From: Chrysaora quinquecirrha
Taxonomy: Eukaryota; Cnidaria; Scyphozoa; Semaeostomeae; Pelagiidae
Assembly (NCBI GenBank): GCA_014526335.1
Contig: JACTAT010000036.1
Location: 1,514,386 to 1,578,385 of the forward strand
DNA: 64,000 nucleotides
Direction: 5' to 3'
The notes below the pieces were generated by a model. The model ran no database searches and was not told the origin of the DNA. It worked only from the letters and a program-made list of their open reading frames with translations. Within the stretch, counting starts at the first letter, position 1. Each line of letters begins with the position of its first letter. The position numbers and the translations under genes were made by a program. Positions 1 to 13,700 of this stretch are shown piece by piece.

Positions 1-100
1 TGCCCCCCCCCCTTTTTCATATCATTATCAGTTTGTTTGTTTCATTCCTTATTGGGTTGAAAGGTGTTTTCATTTCCTGCCATTTTCATGTGTTTTGTTG

Positions 101-520
101 GAGCATTTCATACTGCATTCTTCGCCATGTTCGTTTCATATTGTAATCATCAGCATTTTGTTTTGTGTCGTATTCATTTCATGCTGTTTTGTTCAGTACG
201 TTCACTTCATTCTGCATTTATTTCGTAGTGTGTTCGTCAGCATGTTCATTTCATATTGTATTCACTTTCAGTTTAATTCAATACCTTATTCGTCAGCATG
301 TTCATTTCCTATTGTTTTCATTTGCACTTCGATTCAATACCATATTCGTCAGCATGTTCATTTCATATTGTATTCGTTTCATACCTTATTCGTCAGCATT
401 TTCATTTCATATTGTATTCACTTTCAGTTTAATTCAATACCTTATTCGTCAGCATGTTCATTTCATATTGTATTCGTTTCATACCGCATTCGTCAGCATG
501 TTCATTTCATACTTCATGAA
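101..520. repeat. Degenerate minisatellite, CATATTCGTCAGCATGTTC type
   Basis: Short units containing TATTCGTCAGCATGTTCATT alternate with longer units carrying a TTTCAGTTTAATTCAATACC insert, giving periods near 45 and 57 bases. Long open frames here are simply the repeat read in several frames and are not genes. The matching array in the other arm is at 58170-58620. Confidence 0.85.
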
Positions 521-640
521 TTCAAGTTTGCTGTCGTATTCAGAAGCACTCTTTACGCGGTGTACCCAAAACGAGTCTCAAACATTTCTTTTGAAATTAT
601 AATTTTAAACACATTTCCGAAAGGCTTCTCCGTCGTATAA

Positions 641-2137
641 TCTCAGCTTTTCCCTTAGTAAAACGATACTTAGTCACAGCTTTGGGGATTTCCAAAATAA
701 TCTCTCTAAACCTCTTTTCAGCCCTTTTCAATTTAAGGCCCATATATGCCAGGTTTCACTCCATGTTTCACTTCGTTAGCTATTATTAACGTTGCCTAAA
801 TAAGGCAACATAGAGTTAATGCACCGACCGTATTTGGCTTAAGTATACTAATACTATTTATTTCTAACTATAGATTTAAGCCTTACAAAGGCAATTTACG
901 AGCAGCAATAGGACTGTCTAGCAATTATGTGTATGCAAAGCATTAAGTATTAGGAACATATCAGAGGCGTAAGATTGGTCCCTCCGTGTAACAGTATATT
1001 GTGGTTAGTTTTTGAGTGATGCAGCGATTATTTCTAGGGGGTAAACTATAAGCGGAATCAGAGGCTGTTGTTCTCTCTAAATAGACTATTTTTCGGTTGA
1101 TTTTGCATGTTAAAAGTGTGTTTATTAGACAAAACTGAAAACTTAGGTATCAGATCATTTAGATCGCTGCTAAAATTAATTGGAATTATTGAAAATTATA
1201 GCATTGTTGTGATACGAAAATTGTTATTTCTGAATGGAATCTTCGTTTTATCAATGCGCAGATATTTTTATCTTTTCATCTAGTTCAAAACTTGTCAAAA
1301 GCCCGAACACAAGAGGTGACTTTCTCTTCAATTTTTTTTTATTTTGTTCTATATTTACGCCATATTATCTTCTGTTTTTTTTTTGCAATTGCAATATTCC
1401 GCTTTTGTCACCTGTTACATTTTTTGAGGCTGAGGCCCCGGTTTACGAGAATCTAGTCCCCAGGCCTCGAGTGAAATCATTTGATAGAAACTCGGTACCA
1501 TACAGTGCTCAGTTAATTAACAGGTCTGATTGTATGAAGATTGGGTTACAGTAGGTGGACTAGCAATGAGTTCTTTCTATCTGACGTCATTTTCCCTTTT
1601 CACAAAACGGAGATTCCAACCGTACTATTGATGACGTATGTGATTACGTCGAGAAACTAACTGTTCTGAACTGAACTGAATGCAGAAAGAGCGTTTCCTT
1701 GTGTTGCCAGATGTTGAACAACAGCATAAATCGCTACAGCAAATCACAAATAACGTTTTTGTATGTTTTGTATATTTGTATATATTGTATATTAAAATTC
1801 AGTTTACATTACAGTAAATAAAAGCTATAGTAAACGATAGGTAGTAAAGTTAAGTAGGCTTCCCGTTTAGATAATACAAATTTTGCGTTATAAAAGAACA
1901 ATTTTTATTGCATAATAGCGTACATTTTAATAGATACTACTTTAAATTAAACATATAGATACTATAAGCTTTAAAAGTGCCTTTACCCTAAGAGGAACCC
2001 TCATGTCCCTCATCTGTGATCTTTCTATGGTAGTTTCATTGAAACGGAGAGCCTACTGCTCAAATGCAATACCTTCAGCCTTTCTGGGCTTCCTTTTCAA
2101 TGCATTTTTCTAAAATTTTATACAACAGTTCGAAAAG
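641..2137. other. Intergenic, no gene recognised
   Basis: AT-rich sequence downstream of the calmodulin-like pseudogene, with no convincing coding region. It contains a CRE-type palindrome TGACGTCA at 1582-1589. The other arm has the same palindrome at 56507-56514, but the intervening sequence there is about 0.6 kb longer. The 106-codon open frame at 1234-1554 is low-complexity and resembles no known family. Confidence 0.6.
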
Positions 2138-2590
2138 TTATTTACTTATCATCATAATTTTAACAAATTCTGGATAATTTATCTGTCCATCGCCATCTAT
2201 ATCAGCTTCTTTAATCATTTAATCTATTTCTTCATCAGTCAGTTTCTCACCTAAGTTTGTCATAACATGACGTAATTCTGCAGCACTTATTAAACCATTA
2301 CCATCCTTATCAAAAACAGCAAATGCCTCTCTGATTTCATCTTCCGTCTCCCCCTCTTTCATCTGCTTTGCCATCATCGTGACAAATTCAGAAAAATCTA
2401 TCTTGCCATTGCCATCAACATCAACATCATTTATCAAATCTTGTAGCTCTGCTTCAGTGGGGTTTTGCCGTAGACTTCGCATGACTGTGCCAAGTTCTTT
2501 GGTTGTGATCGAACCATCTCCGTCGATGTCAAATAAAGAGAATGCTTCTTTAAATTCTCCAATCATCTCACTTGTTAATTCTTCTGCCAT
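2138..2590 (-). pseudogene. Calmodulin-like gene with premature stop (left arm)
   Basis: An intronless calmodulin-like frame starts at 2590 ([13 protein letters not shown]). EF-hand loops I-III are intact by the DxDxDG rule: [24 protein letters not shown] and [12 protein letters not shown]. After codon 123 the frame meets TAA at 2219-2221. The other arm reads GAA there (E in [10 protein letters not shown]), so one base change creates the stop. Beyond it the same frame continues through the fourth loop ([12 protein letters not shown]) to the original stop at 2138-2140, for an ancestral length of 150 residues against 149 for vertebrate calmodulin. If translated, the product would lack EF-hand IV. 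The lack of introns suggests a retrocopy. Either a haplotype-specific null allele or a duplicate undergoing decay. Confidence 0.85.
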
Positions 2591-2599
2591 TATTCCTCC

Positions 2600-3300
2600 T
2601 GACTTTCTAATTACCACTGAATTTGAATTTTCTTGAAAACTCGATGTTGGTAGAGTTTGAAATCTGTAGTGTTCTAAAGACACCCTCAAGTCACTGTAGC
2701 ACCCTCTAGTCACCCTTTCTCTAATCTAACTGGTTCTACAAGGATTTATCTATCACAAGCCTTGCCTGTCAGTCAAAAGAAAATCCTGGATAACTGCATC
2801 AACTGAACAGCTTGATCTCATCGTATTGACGATCTCATCAAAATGTTTGACAGTTCTTAAATAGAAATTAGACTTTTTTGCTTGGGCAGGTCCTCTTCTC
2901 CAACAAGGAAATGTTCCATACGCAGAAATATCACGGGGGTACTTTTGAACTTTACGGAAATAGAAGGGGAGTGAGTTAAGGGGAGTCTAAGCACGCTTTA
3001 CGAAGAACCTAAATCGATTTTCAGGAATATAGCTTAGCTTTTGCCTTTTGCCACTTCAAGTTTCAAGCTTCATACTCATTCTCGTTTGACGAAATTGTTT
3101 TCGACTACTTTTTTACGCCGCACACAAAAAGCCTCCCCCTCGAATTGGGCAATTTACTGAAATACTGTGCTTCAGACGACCATAACTTCAGTATTTGTAC
3201 ATTTTGGTTACCCCCAAAAATACTTGATTATGATTACTGGAATAAGTGTAGCAAGAAAAGTAAAAAAAAGTAATCATCAGTACATACTGTCTTTATCTAC
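2600..3300. other. Intergenic, upstream flank of calmodulin-like gene
   Basis: This flank is shared with the other arm (about 55190-55540). I see no coding region, RNA gene or clear promoter motif. Confidence 0.5.
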
Positions 3301-3305
3301 TAGTA

Positions 3306-3704
3306 CACACTTTTTTTTATAAGAATACCTTATTTTTTGCCGAGCCTCTATTATTCTTAAGCTTATTCGATTTTGAGCCTGAAAATATTCTTAAATTGTT
3401 CTTAATCATCAATGTTGAAAATTGGCCTGAAGATCAAGAGAAATAAGTCAAATCTTTGTCATTTGTTATTTTTTATTCAAAAAGAACATGAACAGAACAG
3501 AACAATATGTTAACAAAACATTAAAATATAAAACCCTACGTACAGTAGCCTGACAATGACATTTATTATACAGTCTAAAAAACGCAGAGAAATAAAAATG
3601 ATCCTCGTCAAGCTTGAGCCTCAGATTATTCTTAAATAATTCTTAAATTTCAACAATTTTGAGCCTGAATATTCTTATAGACTGTATTCTTATAAAAAAG
3701 TGCG
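3306..3704. mobile_element. MITE with TA target duplication (left arm only)
   Basis: The ends are inverted repeats: CACACTTTTTTTATAAGAAT at the left, and the reverse complement of the right end reads CGCACTTTTTTATAAGAATA. TA dinucleotides flank both sides (3304-3305 and 3705-3706), as expected for Tc1/mariner-type non-autonomous elements. The other arm has an uninterrupted site around 55150-55160 (TGTAGATTAAG), so the element inserted after the two copies separated. No transposase frame is visible in the 399 bp. Confidence 0.8.
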
Positions 3705-3975
3705 TAATCTACAGCATCACATACGGTCTTGATCATTATAATCATCACGATTATTATTACCATGAAACAAAGTCATCATAATCATCAATTATCTTTGTCC
3801 TGATCATCGAAATCATCAATCATCAAAATGAAATAATAATAATCTTTATCATCAGTATCACAGTGATTATGATTACGATTATATGATCACTACTGTAACT
3901 GATCTTGTATACCTATCCGTAATGATCATTGCGAGCAAAGGTGGTCTAAGTTCACAGAGTGTATAGTTAGTTCCG
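3705..3975. other. ATCATN-rich simple sequence
   Basis: Non-coding sequence rich in ATCAT/ATTAT motifs, shared in diverged form with 54880-55150. It has no gene content. Confidence 0.55.
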
Positions 3976-4080
3976 AGGGGCAATTCACTCCTTGGAAATC
4001 TCATTCACCTTTGCTGGAAATCCTATTGTTTTCATGGAAATCCCTTTGTTTTAATGAAAATCCCGTATTCTTTTTTGAAG
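3976..4080. repeat. GAGGGGC-family dispersed repeat
   Basis: Begins GAGGGGCAATTCACTCCTTG and contains repeated GGAAATCC modules. Related copies occur at 8551-8684, about 10533-10605, 52101-52231, about 46306-46390 and 54590-54815, making it a dispersed short repeat around the actin and LMF2 genes. Confidence 0.6.
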
Positions 4081-4172
4081 AATGAAGTGCCATTCGGCAA
4101 TGCCCCTGGGCAGAAAATACAATCAAAGTTTGAATTAAGCACGAATCAGTAAAGTCAAGACGCAAACTGCCA

Positions 4173-6385
4173 GCGCCATATATCCCTTTCCTGCATGAAT
4201 TTTTGTTTTTCAAGGGAAAAATTATTTTCTTGCAGATTTGTATGTATTTTGGGTCCAGTTTCTCAAGTGAACAAAAAAATTTGAAAAAAAATTACATTTT
4301 GATACATTTCTGAATTGTTGCTCCAGAGCAACATCATGCGGCAAGGGTATAATAAGGCAATAAAAGTATTGATCTCAGTTGAGATTTCTACATTGTTTTT
4401 AAGCAAAATACTTACAAAACATATCAATGGCAGTTGGTTTTCATCTCATAAAGCAAATTTACAACCATTTCCTAACAATTTAAAAATTATACATGGTGCT
4501 GTGATACTATGTTTTTGATCAAATCACGTCTGTTACATCAATAAAATGACAGATAAATGCCCTTATATGGCTATTATGTTCATATCCTCAATCAGTAGGA
4601 ACTTGAAATTGCAGCTCTTTACTATACTTGTAGATTTTTTAATAGAAAAGTCCACTGGCCACCAGGAAGGCTTTTGTTTATTATGAATGAAACCATTGAC
4701 GCTACTGGTCAGACACCATTCTGTGCCCTTTTCTGTATAGCATTACCTGTTTTGCTGCACAAATAATGCAAAATAGATTGCTCTTTCACATCTAAGGCAT
4801 TTTCTAAGGCATGTACTGCTTCATATCTTAACTTTTTTGTGTCCTTGGTAGCTTACAGGGACGACGATTATCCTTGGATTTTTCATTACGTTTGGGTCAT
4901 GTGGATGTTATTTTGAGCCCAAATCAATGAAAACATGCCCTTGTATCTTCTGAGGGTGAAACAATGATCAGTAAAATCCAGTATGGCAGTTCTCGATGTG
5001 ATGTCATGCATGCAAAACTGCATTCCTATTGTTCTCTTCTATTGTTCTATTGTTTATCTTATTTGTGCACATGCCACCCTCCACAGACCGGAGTGTTATT
5101 ATGTTAATTTTTCCAGGATGATGCAACTGTATTATGATTTCTTGATTTCATATCTTTCTTGCCTGTTCCATTCCATTTGTTCTATTATCTTCTGCATTAC
5201 TTCTAAGCATACCTGTGCTATCCGCATCCGGTAGCTACGTTGATTCAGTTGACGTACATACTGTTCTGGCAAATCTTTTCAAACTCTGCTGGTTCCACAT
5301 CTGGTTCCACATATTTGTCATCTATTCTGATGAATGAAAGATGTTTGTTGAGGTCCCATTTCAAATACCTTTATTTGTTTCACACCATGCATGATGGATA
5401 CGGTGTACCTATACTTCCTAAAATGAAAGAAATTTTTATTTAAAAATTTAAATTTATGTCTGAAAATTGTGCAAAATCAGTTAAATTTATGTTAGAGTAC
5501 TTGAAATATGCCTTATGACTGATGGCAGATACATTTATAGCTAAAGCAATCCAGCTAAAGTATGGCCTAGGCATGGCCTAAGTGGCCTAATTTGTATACC
5601 CTTGCTGCATGATGTTGCTCTGGAGCAACAATCTAAAAATGGGTCTGCTTCCACAGAGGGTTACCCAACAATGTTCACCACTGTTATATATTATTAAAAC
5701 AAGGTTAGCTCTATATAAAAACATTTTTTATAGAAAGAAATAATTACCTGGTAAGAAGTGACAGGACGTCGAAGTTGCACTTTGAGAAAAAATGGCCGCC
5801 ATTGCTTAGGCCAAAGTTCAAAGCTCTGTAATTCCTCATGTATCCATGGTATAATGTTACTACAGCAACAGATAGCATTGTCAACATGTGTTTTGAAAGA
5901 AAACAAAACAAAATTTAAAGTAAAGGCTCCTGCGCAGATGCTACGCAGCGTCAAAAGATTGTTGCTTGAGAGCAACATCATGCAGGAAAGGGATATACAC
6001 GTTTGTATTTTAGAAAAAAAATAAAAAATTGACCCAGTACATAAAGTTTGTTAAAGTTTTCAAATTTTTAGTACTGATAGTTTCTTAAGAGTTTCATGAA
6101 TATCCAAATTGGCAACATAGTTATTCTACTGTATCTGATTGATGTTCTTCCAAACCCATTTATCCATCGTATTTGAATGCAATTGGGTTTACTGTTGGTC
6201 TACTTGTAACAGAAATGCGTAATTGCAAACGAAACACAGGAAATAAAGGAAACTTTTTCGCTGTCTGAGGTGAAAAGTTTCCTAAAAATTCTAGTACTGG
6301 AGTTTCATAAATTTTTGGACATTTGAGAGTCTTGAGTTTCTTATAAAGGGTTTCTTATAAAAAATACGTGTAAGAAGACAGAACT
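4173..6385. mobile_element. Left-arm-specific composite insertion
   Basis: Homology to the other arm stops at about 4172 (AAACTGCC) and resumes at about 6385. The other arm passes directly through this point near 54400-54440. The inserted DNA has nested inverted repeats. The outer pair is TATATCCCTTTCCTGCATGA (4178-4198) against its reverse complement (5977-5998). The inner pair delimits a 1.3-kb element, listed separately. No transposase frame is recognisable. Confidence 0.65.
4314..5632. mobile_element. 1.3-kb TIR element with hairpin termini
   Basis: Inverted ends of 38 bases: 4314-4351 begins ATTGTTGCTCCAGAGCAACA, and 5595-5632 is its reverse complement with one mismatch. Each end itself folds (TGTTGCTC/GAGCAACA). 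A third, solo end-like copy lies at about 5958-5998. The interior is AT-rich with no convincing protein, so this is a non-autonomous element of unknown superfamily. Confidence 0.7.
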
Positions 6386-6635
6386 TGTCATATCACTTAT
6401 ATGTTTAAGGATATACTGAGAAAAACGCTTCAAGCAAAAAACAATATCGATTATGTCCTAAGTTCTTAAAAACTTGCTTTGAAAAAAATCCCACGAAGTT
6501 CTAATGTCGTGTTATCATTGTTTTTGATATAACTGTGATTGTTTGCAGGTTTCCTTATCCTGCTGAACGACAATATAAAAACATGAAAACAAGTCGCACC
6601 TTCCTGGTTATCCCCCCTGAGACGCTTAACACAAA

Positions 6636-6645
6636 CCATATAGGG
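6636..6645 (+). promoter_or_regulatory. CArG-like (SRF) box upstream of actin
   Basis: CCATATAGGG differs from the CCWWWWWWGG consensus at one position. It lies about 200 bases before the actin ATG and is conserved in the other arm (CCCTATATGG, 54147-54156). Serum response factor sites are typical of animal actin promoters. The role here is inferred. Confidence 0.45.
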
Positions 6646-6827
6646 AAAAAATACGGAAGTTGGTCAGTCTTCGAATTTATGACCATATTTGGACAATTGA
6701 AGTAACAGTGGGCGTGGGACTGATTGCTACAAATTCTGCGGTTTTCGAGTCAAATCTTCACTTTTCGTGTCTTGTCTTCAGAAGAAGAAGCATTTCAGAC
6801 CTTTGGTGTATCTAGGCCTTTTTATAA

Positions 6828-9957
<3,130 letters not shown>

Positions 9958-10776
9958 TCTCAGAACTGATTTTTAGAATTATTTGTATAATTGATTTTCT
10001 AGAATTATAAAAGATTAAGTGTTGTATTTGTCGTTAATGTTTCGTAATTAACAACTAACAAGAACGTGTCGCCTAACTGAAATCTGTGTTTTTTATTCGT
10101 CTAACACTGCAACGGAACTATATAGAGCAAATCGAGCGGCTTTTTAATAGCAATTTGTATATATTTCGAAACGCTTGTTCAAAGCAGTACAGAGTGTTTC
10201 TTGGGTAAAACACCAGTGTGCTACGCGCATTTTCAAGTCGCGGACAAAACCTAGTTGCCTTTCCAGGGACAGCGAAAATCGGCAAAAGTAAGTAACACTT
10301 TTGAAACCTTGGAAATGCTAAAAATTCGCTCTTCTGTTTTGACCAAACCCGATTTGGCGCTTCTTAATCATTCGCATAAGTTAAAAAACTATTTTTCAGC
10401 CTAAACTAAAGAAACCCCACATTAATGTCTCAAGTCATTTTTTGTGTTAAAAATGCGCTTAGTTCTCAAATCACCACACTACAAAGTAAGTTACGGCCAA
10501 CAAGGCCATCGTGAATCCTTTTTTAGTCTGAGGGGCATTTCACTCTCTGGAGAGGCGTAGGAGATTTCTACTATCAAAACAAGAGGATTTCTACGGCATT
10601 TCCTAAGAAACACAAAGACATCAAGTAAATGCTTGACTTCCAAGGAGTTCCAACCTTATTGTCTGCAGTTTGAATGCTACCACCTTAATTCTGATTCTAT
10701 TCTTGATTCTTATTGGTTCCCTCACATTGGCCTCGTATTCACACATTTTCCAAACACGTTTCTTTTGTCCAGGAAA
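9958..10776. other. Actin 3' flank and LMF2 upstream region
   Basis: Contains the actin 3' untranslated region and a GAGGGGC-family repeat fragment at about 10533-10605. The part up to 10310 is missing from the other arm, where a LINE is inserted; from 10311 onward the arms match again. No TATA box could be assigned for LMF2. Confidence 0.5.
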
Positions 10777-13700
10777 ATGGCGACTTTGGTGACCAGAAAT
10801 TTGTTTCTTTGTTGTTTAGCTGCGATATATCTATTTGCTTTTGTTTCTCTATATTTCCAAATACCTGGTAAGTATTAGTGCAAATCTATTCTTTGCATCT
10901 CTAAAGGCCCGGTTACACTATTAGATATTCCATTAGATATTCACCAGACATACCAAAAATAGTGTGTCGATTAGATATCTAACAGTGTAACGTGCCATTA
11001 GATATTCGATGAGGGATTAAAGGAGGAAAAACATATCTAATCAAGCTGGGAATAAAATCAAATCGTTTTGATTTTATTCCGAATATCTAATGTAAAAGAA
11101 TGCAGACGTAAAGGTGCCGACTGTCTGATGACGTAATGACGTGCAAGTTTTGAAGTAACAGTGGACTTTTCAGGCCATTTCTTGTATTTTCTATGCGAAA
11201 ACTGCAGTTTACCAATTTACATCACGAATATTATTAATGTTGTACCAAAATCAATTGAAAAACTGCATGGAGCAGTGTGTTGGAAGCACTGAGAAAGCCA
11301 AACTTCGAAAAGTAGACTTGCAACATGTTTTTCCATTTATTTCTGGTTCCATTTTCGATAGTGGAGAGAAACATGCTTAAATATTTCAAATTCAACGAAA
11401 AAACGTCTTTTCTCTGCTCAGATGACGATTTACTGAATTCAAGCAGCGCCAAAATGAATGGAATATCTGACGAACTCGTTACACTGTTAGATATTCCATT
11501 AGATATTATTTCTCCTTTTAGATGCTCTATATATGGAATATCTAATGGAATATCTAATAGTGTAACCGGGCCTTAAGAAAAGCTTTCAACCTTCATGGAA
11601 TCAAGCATATTGCTTGACTTTTAGGCAGTTGGAAGCGGGCCTAGCACTTTAGAGGCCTGGCTCTGGGCCTAGCTTAGCTATAGGCCTTCCTTACAGACAA
11701 GACAGGCCAACTTACTTTTTTGACTTTTTGTGTTTGAATTAATCATAAATCTTTTACTTTTTTCAAGGTCTTTATGGCAAAGATGGCTTATTGCCTGCAA
11801 GAATTCATTTAAGAGAGGGTATTCTTTAATTTCTTTTTTATTATTGTTTTATGTCAATCCTAATATTTTAGCCTACCAGCAGACAGACTGGAATTTGTGT
11901 GCACACTGAACCACAGAATAGGAAGTTAGGCAGAAGGCCAACTCAGGTTGAAATGCTTTAGATTTCAATATCAGGATTTTTTGACCAAGATAACAATGGA
12001 AAACAAGTAGTTAGCACCATAAACTGGATTCCATGCTAGTAAGGGAATGCTTTTGGCAGCAACTTAGCCTTGTCTGTACGCGGAACACAAGAAATCGCTC
12101 AATTAAGCCTACTGGTTCATTGACTCACTATTCTGTGACTAAACACTGAAGGCTATATGGTTTAAGAACTAGTAGGGGCAGTTTTTCTATTGTTTTCACC
12201 AAAATTGCACACCAAAGTTCTTTGCAGGGTGTGTTCTATAAAGAAAAAGTTGTGTGTGCAAATGTCATACCCTGCAGTGTAGGAATACTGTATAAAATGA
12301 ATCCACTAACCTTAACGAATCTGCAAAAGAATAAATTGTCTGTTGATCAATTGATTTTAGTGCCATAGTAAACAGAACAAAGGTTCCCTTATCTTTTCTA
12401 GAATGTTCCGATAAAAATGAAAAATGCCCACATTGGGCTTCCAGTGGTGAATGTGAAAAAAACGCAAAATGGATGCATAAAAATTGTGAAGTTAGTTGCA
12501 ATGTTTGCAGAAGTAAGCATACTCACTCTTGACTTCATTTGAGAACAATATTGGCCTTTTTACATACTAATTTGTCAGATTTTCTGTCCCAAATAATAGC
12601 TTCTTTCATCCTTTTCCGCTTCTCCATGGAATATTATACATAAAAAATATTTGAGGATAAAACATATGGAAACACAATGAAAGATACAAAAAGCAAACAA
12701 AATACATTATGTCCAATTCACCAAAGTGTCCAAGTCTAACCTGTTCTATATGGCGATTCGGTAGAATTTTAATTTCTCCAATTTTAAGTTCTCCAAATCG
12801 TATAAAGCACCCAAAATTGAGTCTAGGTGCCAAGTTTTACTTTCTCAGCGCTGGTGTTATCGTTTTTACAAGTGTTTAAAGTTCACCATTTTACAAGGGC
12901 TTAGACCCAGTGCATGTAAAAGTTTATCCTACTTCATTTTTTGCTATCAAAGTCTTTATAGAATCAGGAAGTTTGAGTGCTTATAATATTAAGAATACAA
13001 GGGCTAGGACAGCGAAATTTTGTACTTCGACCAAATTTTGGATGCTTTATACGATTTTTGCATCGAAAACTTGATATCTTTTGATTTGGAGAAATTGAAA
13101 TTCTACCGAATCGCCCTATACTATTAAACAGATTCTTGGTGCACTAAAACCCTCCTCAAAGTGCCTCTCAAATGGGTGCACATTTCTTCAGTTGTGCCCA
13201 GATATTAACGCTTGTATGGCCGAGGCACTTTGCTTTGCCAAGCATTAAAGATAGATCTACCTTATGCTGCTGCCACATTCAGCAGGCTTGTTTTTGTGAG
13301 CCTAGTAAGATTCTGTGATATGATTTTTTATTTCATTAATCTTATTTTTAGGGGAAGATTGCTTGTTGATAGCTTTTGGAAAAGGCCAACTTTGTTATGG
13401 TTTGCTCCTGTGATAGGCCTGAGTGTTGATTCAATGATGGATCTGCTTTGCATTCTTGGAACTGCCATTTCATTTAGCATTTTGATATCTACGAAAATGA
13501 GGAACAGTCTTTCATTTGCACTGCTTTGGTTTCTTTACTTTTCACTCTACCAGGTAAGAAGAAAGTATTTGAGAAGATTAAATAATTATCATTTATCTCC
13601 TGTCACAGGAAATTCCTGTAAATAACTTGGTACCATATGTTTTAGAGGTTACTCTTCATGTGAAAGGGGTAGGTGTTGGGTTTTTTACACATCTTGAAGA

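Noticed and set aside
95..640. Long open frames of Phe/His/Ser/Ile-rich peptide
   Set aside because: They are translations of a minisatellite in more than one frame and recur in mirrored form at 58047-58613. Not a gene.
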